Source: an uncultured Bacilli bacterium
Lineage (GTDB): Bacteria; Bacillota_I; Bacilli_A; RF39; UBA660
Length of the DNA stretch: 64,000 bases
Direction of reading: 5' to 3'
NCBI GenBank assembly: GCA_934167885.1
Contig: CAKPMB010000001.1
Coordinates: 111,256 to 175,255, forward strand
Program-made: the position numbers and the translations under genes
The notes under the pieces: model-generated
Database searches by the model: none
The model's input: the letters and a program-made list of their open reading frames with translations, nothing else
Told to the model about the DNA's origin: nothing
Shown: in pieces, positions 35,881-45,289 of the stretch
Layout of the letters: each line of letters opens with the position of its first letter
Position numbering within the stretch: the stretch's first letter is position 1

Positions 35881-36315
35881 ATGTCATCTAAAAGAATTAG
35901 TACATTTTTATTAGTTATGATAATGCTTTGCTCAATTACTTTATGTGTTGGTTGTGGTTCAAAGAATAATAATAACGATAAAAAGGACGATCCTGATGTA
36001 GTAGATAACAATAATGGAAATAACAATGACGACAATAAGCAAGATGATAACAAAACACCAGTTAATGAAAACAAAACAAATGATGGTAAGAAAGTTACTT
36101 TGCTAAAACGAAATGGTGTTGAATGGAAAGAAAACACTAAGATTAATTCAGCACGTGGAGCTCAAAAGTATACGGTTGTTTGGGGTGATACACTAAGTCT
36201 TATTGCAAGAACTTGGAATGTTGATACTTATACACTTGCTAAATATAATGGAATTAAGAATATCGATTTAATTGAAGTTGGTCAAGTTATTTATAATTAT
36301 ACTTACAAAGGATAA
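35881..36315 (+). CDS. LysM-domain lipoprotein
   Basis: 144 aa. A signal peptide ends in a lipobox-like LCVGC (Cys25; the -3 residue is Cys, which is unusual). An Asn/Asp/Lys-rich flexible linker (about 27-68) follows. A C-terminal LysM domain covers about 100-142 (YTVVWGDTLSLIARTWNVDT ... YNGIKNIDLIEVGQVIY). LysM binds peptidoglycan GlcNAc. This looks like a membrane-tethered wall-binding protein with no catalytic part. The start is fixed by GAGGGGG eight bases upstream. An own promoter is likely in the 80-base gap but not clear. Confidence 0.85.
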   Translation: MSSKRISTFLLVMIMLCSITLCVGCGSKNNNNDKKDDPDVVDNNNGNNNDDNKQDDNKTPVNENKTNDGKKVTLLKRNGVEWKENTKINSARGAQKYTVVWGDTLSLIARTWNVDTYTLAKYNGIKNIDLIEVGQVIYNYTYKG

Positions 36316-36317
36316 TA

Positions 36318-36346
36318 GGGAGAAAGGAAACTTTCTCTTTTATTTT
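36318..36346 (+). terminator. terminator of the LysM lipoprotein gene
   Basis: GAGAAAG-GAAA-CTTTCTC perfect stem (36320-36337) plus TTTTATTTT. Confidence 0.85.
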
Positions 36347-36384
36347 ATAATTTTTTCTTTTATAATATCCTTATTGGAGTGAGT

Positions 36385-37365
36385 ATGGTTTATATTGGTA
36401 ATGTTTTAGTAAAAGAAAAAACAGTGTTAGCACCTATGGCTGGTATTTGTAATTCAGCTTTTCGTAAAATTATTAAGGAAATGGGTTGTGGTCTTATTTA
36501 TGCTGAAATGGTAAGTGATAAGGCTATATTTTATAATAATGAAAAAACAAAAGAAATGTTATTTATGGAAAGTATCGAACGACCTATTGCTCAACAAATA
36601 TTTGGGAGTGATGTTAAAACTTTTGTTGAAGCTGCTAAATATATTGAAAAAACTATGCATCCTGATATTATTGATATAAATATGGGATGTCCTGTTCCTA
36701 AAGTTGCTATAAAGTCACAAGCGGGTAGTGCTTTATTAAAAAATCCTGAAAAAATTCGTGAAATTGTCTCAAGTGTTGTAAAGGCTGTTAATTGTCCAGT
36801 TACTGTTAAAATTAGAAGCGGTTGGGATAGTAATAGTATTAATGCTCCTTTAGTTGCTAAAATATGTGAAGAAGCCGGTGCTAAAGCGATAGCTGTTCAT
36901 GCAAGAACAAGAAGTCAGGGTTATTCTGGTAAGGCTGATTGGAGTATTATAAAAAAGGTAAAAGAGAGTGTTAGTATTCCGGTTATTGGTAATGGTGATA
37001 TTAAAACTCCACAAGATGCTAAGAGAATGCTTGATGAAACCGGATGTGACTTAGTAATGATTGGTCGAGGTGTTTTAGGTAATCCTTGGCTTATAAGAGA
37101 TATTAATGCATATCTTGATGAAGGCATTTTATTACCACCAGTAACGAAGGAAGAACGCATTGATATGTGCTTACATCATATTGATTATTTAAGCAAAATC
37201 AAGTGTGAAAAACTAGTATGTCTTGAGATGCGTAGCCATATTGCATGGTATATAAAAGGTTTAAGAAATTCTACTGAAATAAAGAATAAAATATATAAAG
37301 TTAATAAAGTATGTGATATAATTAACATATTAAATGAGTTTAAGGAGACAGATTATGAAAAATAA
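36385..37365 (+). CDS. dusB: tRNA-dihydrouridine synthase
   Basis: 326 aa. Dus reduces uridines in tRNA D-loops using FMN and NADPH. The TIM barrel shows [24 protein letters not shown] with the catalytic Cys, [27 protein letters not shown] and [14 protein letters not shown] 36385 is six bases past TTGGAGTGA. B. subtilis has dusB just before lysS, as here with one gene between. It overlaps the RDD gene by 11 bases, suggesting a dusB-RDD-lysS operon. Confidence 0.94.
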   Translation: MVYIGNVLVKEKTVLAPMAGICNSAFRKIIKEMGCGLIYAEMVSDKAIFYNNEKTKEMLFMESIERPIAQQIFGSDVKTFVEAAKYIEKTMHPDIIDINMGCPVPKVAIKSQAGSALLKNPEKIREIVSSVVKAVNCPVTVKIRSGWDSNSINAPLVAKICEEAGAKAIAVHARTRSQGYSGKADWSIIKKVKESVSIPVIGNGDIKTPQDAKRMLDETGCDLVMIGRGVLGNPWLIRDINAYLDEGILLPPVTKEERIDMCLHHIDYLSKIKCEKLVCLEMRSHIAWYIKGLRNSTEIKNKIYKVNKVCDIINILNEFKETDYEK

Positions 37366-38065
37366 AAAACCTTTTGTTTATAAAAGAGTAATAGCTTATT
37401 TTATTGATATTATGATTGTTTCAGCTTTATCGTCTATTTTATCTTTGGCTTTGCCTAAAAATGATACATACAATACTAAGATGGATGAATTATCAAAAAC
37501 AATGGAAAAGTTTCAAAATAAAGAAATCGATAAAGATGAATGGACTAAAGCTTATGAAGATATTTCTTATGATATTAGTAAATCAAGCATAAGTTCTAGT
37601 ATTATAATAATTGTTGTTTCAGTTGGTTACTTTGTATTATTTAATTATTATAATGATGGTCAAACATTAGGTAAAAAAATAATGAAATTAAAAATTGTTA
37701 GTAGTAATGGTAATCCTTTAACTATAAATAATTATGTTTTAAGATCTTTGGTTATAAATTCAGTATTATCGCAATTAATAAGTGCTTTATTATTATGTGT
37801 TTTATCTAAAGACAATTATTTATTATATGGAGGTAATGTTGTATCAGCGTTATCACTTGTTAGTGCCATTAGTTTTGTTTTTGCTATTTATCGAAGTGAT
37901 GGTCGTGGCTTGCATGATTTGATTAGTAATACAGTGGTTATATCGTCAATTGAAGATGAGAAAAAAGAAGATATTAAAGAGGCTGTTTTAGTTAAAGAAG
38001 AGTCGCAAGATATTAAAGAGAATGATGTTAAAAAGAATAGTAAAAAGGGAAGTAAGAAGAAGTAG
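37355..38065 (+). CDS. RDD-family membrane protein
   Basis: 236 aa. It has about four membrane segments. The RDD features are [17 protein letters not shown] near the N-terminus, [15 protein letters not shown] in the middle and [15 protein letters not shown] at the end of the domain. The tail is charged and Lys-rich. Function is unknown; some RDD proteins act in ion transport. ATG 37355 lies within dusB behind AAGGAGACA. It is followed by lysS after nine bases. Confidence 0.85.
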   Translation: MKNKKPFVYKRVIAYFIDIMIVSALSSILSLALPKNDTYNTKMDELSKTMEKFQNKEIDKDEWTKAYEDISYDISKSSISSSIIIIVVSVGYFVLFNYYNDGQTLGKKIMKLKIVSSNGNPLTINNYVLRSLVINSVLSQLISALLLCVLSKDNYLLYGGNVVSALSLVSAISFVFAIYRSDGRGLHDLISNTVVISSIEDEKKEDIKEAVLVKEESQDIKENDVKKNSKKGSKKK

Positions 38066-38074
38066 GAGTGTTTT

Positions 38075-39967
38075 ATGAGAGAATTAAGTGAACAAGAAGT
38101 AGTAAGAAGAAATAAAGTATTAGAAATATCAAAGATATGCAATCCGTATCCTTCTAAATATGATGTTAATTATCGTTTGCATGAAGCTCAAAATTTAGAA
38201 GATGGTGTGCGTGATGTTCGTGTTGCAGGACGTATTGTTTTCATGCGTAAAATGGGTAAATTGAGCTTTTTAAAACTTCGTGATTTAGAGGGAGATTTAC
38301 AAGTATCTATAAAAATTGATTTAGTTGGTGAAGAAAAGTATCAATTCTTTAAAGATAATGTTGATGTTGGTGATTTTCTTGGCGTATGTGGTGAAATGTT
38401 TACAACTCATACAGGTGAAAAAACCTTGCGTGCTGATAGTTTTGAATTTTTAGGCAAGGCATTAAAACCACTTCCAGAAAAGTTTCATGGTCTAACAGAT
38501 ATTGAGGATAGATATCGTCAACGTTATGTTGATCTTATTTCAAATGAGGATTCTCGTAAAGTATTTTTAGGAAGAAGTAAATTATACTCATTCCTTCATC
38601 GTTATTTAGGGGAACATGGCTTTTTAGAAGTTGAAACTCCAATATTACAAAATGCTGTATGTGGAGCTGCTGCAAGACCATTTTATACTCATCACAATGC
38701 ATTAAACATTGATCTTAATTTACGTATTGCCCCTGAAACTTATTTAAAACAATGTATAGCAGCTGGTTATGACCGAGTTTATGAAGTAGCTAAATGCTTT
38801 AGAAATGAAGGCATGGATTCAGAACATTTGCAAGAATTCACACAAGTTGAATGGTATGCTTCATACTGGAATTTTGAAGATAATCTTAAATTTTATCAAG
38901 AATTTATTAGAAATTTATTAATAGAATTAACTGGTAAAACAACAATTGAGTATCAAGAACAAACATTAGATTTTGGTAAGGACTTTGCTAAAATTAATTA
39001 TGTTGAACGTTTGACTGAAATATTAGGTTTTGATTTCCTTGATATTACTGATCCTCTTGAATTAAAGGAAAAAATAATTGCAACTGGTTTATTTACTAAA
39101 GATGATTTAGCAGATTATCATTCATTAAGTCAAATTATTGACTTTACTTATAAGAAGACTATTCGTGCTGGTATAATGCAACCTACTGTTATTTATAATT
39201 ATCCTGCTGTTTTGATTCCTCTTGCTAGAAGAAATGATGATGATAAGCGTATTATTGATGTATTCCAAGTAGTTGCTGGTGGAACTGAATTATGTAAGGC
39301 TTATTCTGAACTTGTAGATCCTGTTGTTCAAAGAAAGGCTTTTGAGGACCAATTAATCGCTAAATCTCAAGGCGATGATGAAACAATGGAAATAGATGAA
39401 GGCTTTATGGGAGCTATGGAACAAGGTATGCCTCCTATATCAGGTTTAGGCTTTGGAATTGATCGTTTCTTAATGTTAGTATATAATGTTCCATCAATAA
39501 GAGATGTTGTATTATTCCCATTAATGAGACCTAATAATGATGTTAGTGCTAAGGATTTAGTTAAAACTAGTAATTTAGAAGAAGAGAAAATAGATTTTTC
39601 TAAAGTTACAATTGAGCCTCTATTTAAAGACTTTGTTGATTTTGATACATTTAGTAAGTCAGATTTTAGAGCAGTTAAAGTTCTTGAATGTGTAGCTGTT
39701 CCTAAATCAAAGAAGTTGTTACAATTTACTTTAGATGATGGTACTGGTCAAAATAGAACAATTTTAAGTGGTATTCATGAATATTATGAACCTGAAGAAT
39801 TAGTTGGTAAAACATGTATCGCTATCGTTAACTTGCCACCACGAACAATGATGGGAATTGATTCTTGTGGTATGTTAATTAGTGCCGTTCATAGTGAGGA
39901 AGGTAAGGAAAAATTACATCTTCTAATAGTTGATAATCATATACCAGCAGGTGCAAAACTTTATTAA
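38075..39967 (+). CDS. lysS: lysyl-tRNA synthetase (class II) fused to a C-terminal Trbp111/EMAPII-type tRNA-binding domain
   Basis: 630 aa, about 130 longer than usual. The N-terminal OB anticodon-binding domain (about 55-150) precedes the class II core with DRYRQRYVDL (motif 1 region), KCFRNEGMDSEHLQEFTQVEW (motif 2) and GLGFGIDRFLML (motif 3). Residues 521-630 match the domain usually at the end of MetRS: FSKSDFRAVKVLECV, SKKLLQFTLDDG, ILSGIHEYYEPEELVGK, NLPPRTMMGIDSCGMLISA. MetG in this window lacks that domain. Frame and sequence are continuous, so this is a true fusion. Motif 2 also differs from common LysRS in HLQEFTQVEWYASYW. Confidence 0.94.
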   Translation: MRELSEQEVVRRNKVLEISKICNPYPSKYDVNYRLHEAQNLEDGVRDVRVAGRIVFMRKMGKLSFLKLRDLEGDLQVSIKIDLVGEEKYQFFKDNVDVGDFLGVCGEMFTTHTGEKTLRADSFEFLGKALKPLPEKFHGLTDIEDRYRQRYVDLISNEDSRKVFLGRSKLYSFLHRYLGEHGFLEVETPILQNAVCGAAARPFYTHHNALNIDLNLRIAPETYLKQCIAAGYDRVYEVAKCFRNEGMDSEHLQEFTQVEWYASYWNFEDNLKFYQEFIRNLLIELTGKTTIEYQEQTLDFGKDFAKINYVERLTEILGFDFLDITDPLELKEKIIATGLFTKDDLADYHSLSQIIDFTYKKTIRAGIMQPTVIYNYPAVLIPLARRNDDDKRIIDVFQVVAGGTELCKAYSELVDPVVQRKAFEDQLIAKSQGDDETMEIDEGFMGAMEQGMPPISGLGFGIDRFLMLVYNVPSIRDVVLFPLMRPNNDVSAKDLVKTSNLEEEKIDFSKVTIEPLFKDFVDFDTFSKSDFRAVKVLECVAVPKSKKLLQFTLDDGTGQNRTILSGIHEYYEPEELVGKTCIAIVNLPPRTMMGIDSCGMLISAVHSEEGKEKLHLLIVDNHIPAGAKLY

Positions 39968-39984
39968 AATTAGATTTATAAAAT

Positions 39985-40012
39985 AATTTCCATCACGCGA
40001 TGGGAATTTTTT
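39985..40012 (+). terminator. terminator of dusB-RDD-lysS
   Basis: AATTTCCATC-ACGC-GATGGGAATT, ten pairs with one G-T, then T run. Confidence 0.85.
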
Positions 40013-40064
40013 ATATTTGGGGAGTCAATATTTTATATAAAGAAAGTAGAAATAATAAATCTTA

Positions 40065-40131
40065 AAATTATTAAAAAGGTTTGATAAATTTTATTTTTCT
40101 AATATAGTGGAAAAAACCTTCTTAATAATTT
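40065..40131 (+). promoter_or_regulatory. 18-base inverted repeat enclosing the probable prfB promoter
   Basis: AAATTATTAAAAAGGTTT (40065-40082) and AAACCTTCTTAATAATTT (40114-40131) pair at 17 of 18 positions. Between them lies TTGATA (40081-40086), 16 bases, TATAGT (40103-40108), a likely promoter whose transcript would start in the right arm. Possible roles: operator, RNA hairpin from read-through, or a small invertible element. Confidence 0.5.
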
Positions 40132-40156
40132 ATAATTATAATGAATAGGAGATTGT

Positions 40157-41243
40157 ATGGAGAGTAATGAATTAAAAAAAGAATTAACAAATAATTTAAC
40201 AAAAATTAATGATTTATGGAGGTCACTTTGACTTAGATAATAAAAAACGACGAATTGATGAATTAGAAAATGAAACAATGCAAAGTGATTTTTGGAGTAA
40301 TCAAGAAAAAGCTCAAACTATTATTAGTGAATTAAATAGCTTAAAAGAAATATATAATAGTGTTTTTTCTATGAAAGAAAAGATTAATACTAACCTCGAA
40401 TTACTTGATTTAATGGGGGATGATGCTGAAACTGTTGAATTAATTGGTAATGAAACGAAGGATTATACTAAGAAAATCTCAGAACTTGAAATATATTTAT
40501 TATTAAATGGTCCGTATGATAAGAATAATTGTATTTTAGAAGTTCATGCAGGAGCCGGTGGCACAGAGGCTTGTGATTGGGCTTCGATGCTTTATAGAAT
40601 GTATCTCCGATATTTGGAAAAGCATAATTATAAGTATACAGTTTTATCGTATTTAGAAGGTGAAGAGACTGGTATTAAGAGTGTATCAATTAAAGTTGTT
40701 GGTCTTTATAGTTATGGTTATTTAAAATGTGAAAAGGGAGTTCATCGACTTGTTAGGTTATCGCCATTTGATGCTAATAATAAACGTCATACTTCTTTTG
40801 CGAGTGTTCTAGTAACACCAGAATTTAATAATGATGTCGATATTAAAATTGATGAAAAAGATTTAAAAATAGATGTTTATCGATCAAGTGGGGCTGGTGG
40901 TCAACATGTAAATACAACTGATAGTGCTGTTAGAATAACACACTTGCCAACTAAAATTGTTGTAACTTGTCAAAATGAACGTAGTCAAATTCAAAATCGT
41001 GAGACAGCCATGAATATTTTAAAAGGCAAATTAAAATTATTAGAACTTGAAAAACAACAAAATGAATTAAATTCTATTAAGGGTGAAAGTGTTAATATTG
41101 AGTTTGGTAGTCAAATAAGAAGTTATGTTATGCATCCATATTCTCTTGTAAAAGATCATCGAACAAATTATGAAACAAGTAATGTTTCATCTGTTTTAGA
41201 TGGTGATATTGATGGTTTTATTGATGCGTATTTGAAAGGATAA
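40157..41243 (+). CDS. prfB: peptide chain release factor 2, expressed by programmed +1 frameshift
   Basis: 361 aa after the shift. RF2 ends translation at UGA and UAA. Translation starts at ATG 40157 behind AATAGGAGA. After 24 codons an in-frame TGA (40229-40231) follows CTT, with GGAGG just upstream: the classical GGAGG..CTT TGA C autoregulatory slip. The protein is join(40157-40228, 40230-41243). RF2 marks are the SPF stop-reading motif ([11 protein letters not shown]) and the GGQ peptidase motif ([10 protein letters not shown]). In Bacillus prfB follows secA; here it precedes two YitT genes. Confidence 0.97.
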
Positions 41244-41245
41244 TT

Positions 41246-42064
41246 ATGAAAAAATATATTTATGTTGTATTGGGATCTTTAATTTGTGCTATTGCTTTTA
41301 ATTTATTTTTGGTCCCATATAACATTTTACCAGGTGGTGTCGGTGGTATTGCTTTAGTTGTTAATAAGTTTATTCCTATTAATAAAGCTTTATTTATTTT
41401 TGTATTATCTATGCTTTTATTAATAGTAAGTTATCTTTTATTAGGACGAGAAAATACTCTTAGATCACTTCTTGGTTCTTTACTTTTTCCATTGTTTGTC
41501 TCTATTATTGAAAGATTGTTATTAATGTTTCCAATAGATATTGACAGTGTCTTTTTGTCGGTAATTTTTGGTGGTATATTATTTGGTTTTGGTTTAGGCC
41601 TTGTATATCGTGAAGGATTTACAACCGGTGGCTCTAATATTATTAATCAGATTATTAGTAAATATTTTCATGTTAGTATGGGAACTGGGTTATTTATAAC
41701 TGAAGGATTAATTGTCCTTTTGGGAGGATTAGCTTTTGGTTTAAATACTATGATGTATTCAATAATTACAATATATTTGAGTAGCATTATCATTGATAAA
41801 GTTATTATTGGTATATCATCTAATAAGTCTTTTTATATTATTACTTCTAAAATGAATGAAGTTAACGAGTATATAATTAATGAATTAAAACATGGAGTGA
41901 CAATAATTGATGGCCAAGGTTTTTATTCTAAAAAGAATGTTGCTATTTTATTAACAGTTATTCCTACAAGTGATTATTATAAATTAAAGTCTTTTTTAGC
42001 AAAAGTTGATGAAAATGCCTTTTTTGTTGTAAGTGATTCATATGAAGTCCGTGGTGGTGAATAA
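41246..42064 (+). CDS. YitT-family membrane protein 1
   Basis: 272 aa. About five membrane segments in the first 190 residues, with NLFLVPYNILPGGVGGIALV, FGFGLGLVYREGFTTGGSNI and the C-terminal DUF2179-like domain (FYIITSKMNEVNEYIINEL ... GVTIIDGQGFYSKKNVAILL). Function of the family is not established. It starts three bases after prfB and overlaps the next gene by one base (TAATG), so it is in the prfB operon. Confidence 0.9.
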   Translation: MKKYIYVVLGSLICAIAFNLFLVPYNILPGGVGGIALVVNKFIPINKALFIFVLSMLLLIVSYLLLGRENTLRSLLGSLLFPLFVSIIERLLLMFPIDIDSVFLSVIFGGILFGFGLGLVYREGFTTGGSNIINQIISKYFHVSMGTGLFITEGLIVLLGGLAFGLNTMMYSIITIYLSSIIIDKVIIGISSNKSFYIITSKMNEVNEYIINELKHGVTIIDGQGFYSKKNVAILLTVIPTSDYYKLKSFLAKVDENAFFVVSDSYEVRGGE

Positions 42065-42915
42065 TGAAACCTAAATTATCTAAAGATATATGGCGTTATT
42101 TTGTATTATTTATCATGTTATTTTTATCGGCCATAAATTTTAATTTATTGATGAAACCTTGTAATTTTGTGACTGGTGGCACACCTGGTTTTGCTATTGT
42201 TTTATCACATACTTTTCATGTATCAAGTGAAACAATTATATATATAACATATGCCCTTATGTTTCTTCTTAGTTTAATTTTTCTTGGTTTTGATAGTTTC
42301 TTTGGTGTTTTAATTGCCACTATTTTTTACCCATTATTTGTCTCTTTAACATCTAATATTAATAGTCTTTTTCAAATATCTTATAATGATTTATTTGTAA
42401 TAAGCTTTTTTTCGGGCCTTATAAGTGGTTTTACTAATGGTGTTATATATAAATATAACTTTGCATCTAGTGGTTTAGGGGTGTTAGGACCAATATTTAA
42501 TAAACTATTTAAACTCCCCATTGCAAGTGTTAATTATTGGATTAATGTTATTATTGTTTTAATTGGTGGTTATTATTTTGGCTTTAACATGATTTTATAT
42601 GCTATTATTTTTCTTTATGTTAGTAAGATTGTTTCTAATAAAATTATTTTAGGAGTTTCTAATAATAAAGCTTTAATTATAAGAAGTAATAAACTTGATG
42701 ACATTTGCAAAACATTATACAATGATTATGCTATTGATAGTATTTTAATAAAAGGAACAGGTGGTTATAGTGCTAAAAATGGTCATATGGCCATGTTTAT
42801 TGTTTCTAATTTCAAATATGGTATTGTCTTGGATAGAATACGTAGTATTGATGAAAATGTTTTTTGTAATACTCTTGATAGTTATGAATTGGGAAAAAAG
42901 AATGAATATCTTTAA
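42064..42915 (+). CDS. YitT-family membrane protein 2
   Basis: 283 aa. It is a paralogue of the preceding gene, with the same plan: NLLMKPCNFVTGGTPGFAIV, FFSGLISGFTNGVIYKYNFA, YWINVIIVLIGGYYFGFNMI, then a DUF2179-type tail (DSILIKGTGGYSAKNGHMAM). The pair may form a heteromeric membrane complex, an inference from the overlap and shared fold. A terminator follows. Confidence 0.88.
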   Translation: MKPKLSKDIWRYFVLFIMLFLSAINFNLLMKPCNFVTGGTPGFAIVLSHTFHVSSETIIYITYALMFLLSLIFLGFDSFFGVLIATIFYPLFVSLTSNINSLFQISYNDLFVISFFSGLISGFTNGVIYKYNFASSGLGVLGPIFNKLFKLPIASVNYWINVIIVLIGGYYFGFNMILYAIIFLYVSKIVSNKIILGVSNNKALIIRSNKLDDICKTLYNDYAIDSILIKGTGGYSAKNGHMAMFIVSNFKYGIVLDRIRSIDENVFCNTLDSYELGKKNEYL

Positions 42916-42942
42916 TTTTCCATGATTACGTTTGACTATTTT

Positions 42943-42971
42943 AAATGGTATTTACTAAAACCATTTTTTTT
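42943..42971 (+). terminator. terminator of prfB-yitT-yitT
   Basis: AAATGGT (42943-42949) / ACCATTT (42960-42966) followed by eight T. TGTTATACT right after it (about 42971-42979) is a possible -10 for cdaA. Confidence 0.75.
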
Positions 42972-43007
42972 GTTATACTTAAGTAGTTAATAAGGAGAGT
43001 TAAATAT

Positions 43008-43826
43008 ATGACTTTGGAGAATATTTGGAATATAGTTAAAAATATAATCGATGTGTGTCTTGTATGGATGATTGTTTACTATATTTTAAAGAATATAAAA
43101 AATAATGTTAAAATGACATTGTTATTTAAAGGGGTATTGTTTGTAATTATATTAAAAATAATAAGTGAAGTAATTGGTTTAACAACTATTGGTTTAATGC
43201 TTGAATATGTTATTATGTATGGACCTTTGGCTTTGATTGTTATCTTTCAACCAGAGATTCGTGGTGTGTTAGAACATTTAGGACGTAGTCAATTATTAGG
43301 CCGTCATAAGGTTTTAACCGTTGATGAACGTGAAAAGTTAGTTTATGAAATAATTCAAGCGGTTGAATATTTACGTAAGGCACGTATTGGGGCTTTAATT
43401 GTTTTAGAACGTGATGTTAGTTTATCTGATTATATTGATAGAGCGAAACCATTGTATGCTGATTTGAGTAGTGAATTATTGATTTCTATCTTTTTCCCTA
43501 ATAATCCTCTTCATGATGGTGGGGTAATTATTCAGGGAAATCGTATTACTTGTGCTGGAGCGGTTTTTCCAACTAGCAATAGTCTAACGCTTAATAAAAG
43601 GTTAGGAACAAGACATCGTGCTGCTTTGGGAATCGCCGAGGAAAGTGATGCTATTTGTGTTGTTGTAAGTGAAGAAACTGGAAGAATTTCTATTGCTTTT
43701 AAAGGCGAACTTTTCTATAATTTATCAATCGATGATGCTCGTATGATGTTAATTGATGAATTAAGACCAAAACAAGACGAATACGAAGATAATAGTGAGG
43801 AAGATGAATATGAAGAAGATAATTAA
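43008..43826 (+). CDS. cdaA: membrane diadenylate cyclase CdaA
   Basis: 272 aa. CdaA makes c-di-AMP, the second messenger for potassium and turgor. Three N-terminal membrane helices (to about 85) precede the DAC domain with FQPEIRGVLEHLGR, the metal/ATP motif LHDGGVII (commonly DGA; here Gly) and GTRHRAALG. An acidic tail ends the protein. The start follows AAGGAGAG. The 3' end overlaps cdaR, its regulator, by 17 bases, the conserved cdaA-cdaR arrangement. GlmM, often third, is absent here. Confidence 0.95.
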   Translation: MTLENIWNIVKNIIDVCLVWMIVYYILKNIKNNVKMTLLFKGVLFVIILKIISEVIGLTTIGLMLEYVIMYGPLALIVIFQPEIRGVLEHLGRSQLLGRHKVLTVDEREKLVYEIIQAVEYLRKARIGALIVLERDVSLSDYIDRAKPLYADLSSELLISIFFPNNPLHDGGVIIQGNRITCAGAVFPTSNSLTLNKRLGTRHRAALGIAEESDAICVVVSEETGRISIAFKGELFYNLSIDDARMMLIDELRPKQDEYEDNSEEDEYEEDN

Positions 43827-45168
43827 AAAAATATGCAGATTCATCGGTAAAATAATACAATTCTTTGATCGAATTATTGTTACACCTATAATGAAACTAG
43901 TTATTAAAATAACAGATGCTCTAAAAACCAATAGTAAGGCTATAGAAAAGATTTTAGTAACTAAACAAGCTTTATTGGTAATATCTTTATTAATTGCTGG
44001 TGTATCCTTTTATATAGTTGATAAAAATAGTAACTACGTTATTGATAATCAGGCTGAAGTATTAAATAATCAACCAGTAACAGCTATATATAATAAAGAA
44101 GCTTATGTTGTTGAAGGATTACCTGAAACAGTTGATGTTTATTTAATAGGAAGTAAGAGCCATATATATTTAGCAAAACAATATCCAAATCAACAAATTA
44201 CTGTTGATTTGCGTGAATTATCAACAGGAACTCATAAGGTTTTATTAAAATATCGTGAACGCATTAGTTCTGTTAAATATGAAATAATTCCAAGTAGTGT
44301 TACAGTTGTTATATATGATAAAGTTAGTGCTAATAGAGAAATTACCTATGAAATACTTCATCGTGATAAATTAGATAGTAAGCTTGATATATCTTCTGTA
44401 ACATTGAGTAAAACAGAAGTAACGATAAAAGGATCTGAAAAAGATATTGATGAAGTGGCTTATGTTAAAGCTTTAGTTGATGTTAATAACTTAGTTAATC
44501 CAGAAGTAGGAACAACGAATGTTAAAGGTGTTAAGTTAGTTGCTTATAATGCTGATGGTGGCATTGTTAAAGTTGAAATTCTACCTGAAACGGTTGATGC
44601 TACTTTAAAATTAATTTCATCATCTAAGAGTGTTCCAATAAAGATTATTCCAAAAGGTGAACTTGCTCTAGGATATGCTATCGATTCAATGAGTTCTAAC
44701 GTAACAACAGCAACAGTTTATGGAAGTGAAGATAATCTTGCAAATGTTACATACTTACCAGTTTATGTTGATGTTTCAAATATAAGTGCGAATAAAGACT
44801 TTACTGTTAATGTTACTAAACCAACTGGTGTGCGTGATGTTAATTTAAAGACTGTTAACATAAAGATTACGGTTGCTAAAGAAGAACAAAAAGAAATAAA
44901 GATTAAGGGTATTCAAACAATAAATGTTGAAAATAATTTGAAAGTTCAAGCTGGTAGTGCGAGTGATATTGAAATAAGTGTTATCGTTAAAGGAACGTCG
45001 AAGGCTTTAAGTGATTTAGATGAGTCTAAAGTAACCGCTGTGATTGATTTAACAGATTATCGTAAACCTGGTGAATACGAAGTCCCTGTCATTGTATCAG
45101 GTGAAGATTTAAGATTAAGTTATACATCAAGAACACAAAAAGTTAAAATTAGAATATATGAAAAATAA
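43810..45168 (+). CDS. cdaR: YbbR-repeat regulator CdaR
   Basis: 452 aa. CdaR is anchored by one membrane helix (LLVISLLIAGVSFYIV, near residue 60) and carries several extracytoplasmic YbbR repeats (each with VDV...PETVDVYLIG, VTLSKTEVTIKGSE or SNVTTATVYGSE-like cores). It modulates CdaA activity. The basic N-terminus before the helix is longer than usual. ATG 43810 is six to seven bases past GAGGAAG; ATG 43804 is an alternative. It overlaps cdaA. Confidence 0.9.
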   Translation: MKKIIKKICRFIGKIIQFFDRIIVTPIMKLVIKITDALKTNSKAIEKILVTKQALLVISLLIAGVSFYIVDKNSNYVIDNQAEVLNNQPVTAIYNKEAYVVEGLPETVDVYLIGSKSHIYLAKQYPNQQITVDLRELSTGTHKVLLKYRERISSVKYEIIPSSVTVVIYDKVSANREITYEILHRDKLDSKLDISSVTLSKTEVTIKGSEKDIDEVAYVKALVDVNNLVNPEVGTTNVKGVKLVAYNADGGIVKVEILPETVDATLKLISSSKSVPIKIIPKGELALGYAIDSMSSNVTTATVYGSEDNLANVTYLPVYVDVSNISANKDFTVNVTKPTGVRDVNLKTVNIKITVAKEEQKEIKIKGIQTINVENNLKVQAGSASDIEISVIVKGTSKALSDLDESKVTAVIDLTDYRKPGEYEVPVIVSGEDLRLSYTSRTQKVKIRIYEK

Positions 45169-45182
45169 TTATTGTTAGTAAT

Positions 45183-45213
45183 AAACCTCGTTTCTTACAT
45201 GAAACGGGGTTTA
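45183..45213 (+). terminator. terminator of cdaA-cdaR
   Basis: AAACCTCGTTTC / GAAACGGGGTTT, twelve pairs with one G-T, six-base loop; T tail short. Confidence 0.7.
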
Positions 45214-45224
45214 ATTATTTATAA

Positions 45225-45265
45225 ATAAAAAGATTGCCCTTAGTTTATATAAGGAACAATCCTTT
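45225..45265 (-). terminator. terminator of the lemA-like gene, minus strand
   Basis: GATTG / CAATC (45232-45236 with 45257-45261) and inner CCTTA / TAAGG pairing, ending on the minus strand in TTTTTATTT. Confidence 0.7.
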
Positions 45266-45289
45266 AAAATTCAATTTACATATAAATTT

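Noticed and set aside
40157..40231. prfB as a frameshifted pseudogene
   Set aside because: The break has all parts of the programmed RF2 slip site and the rest of the protein is intact.
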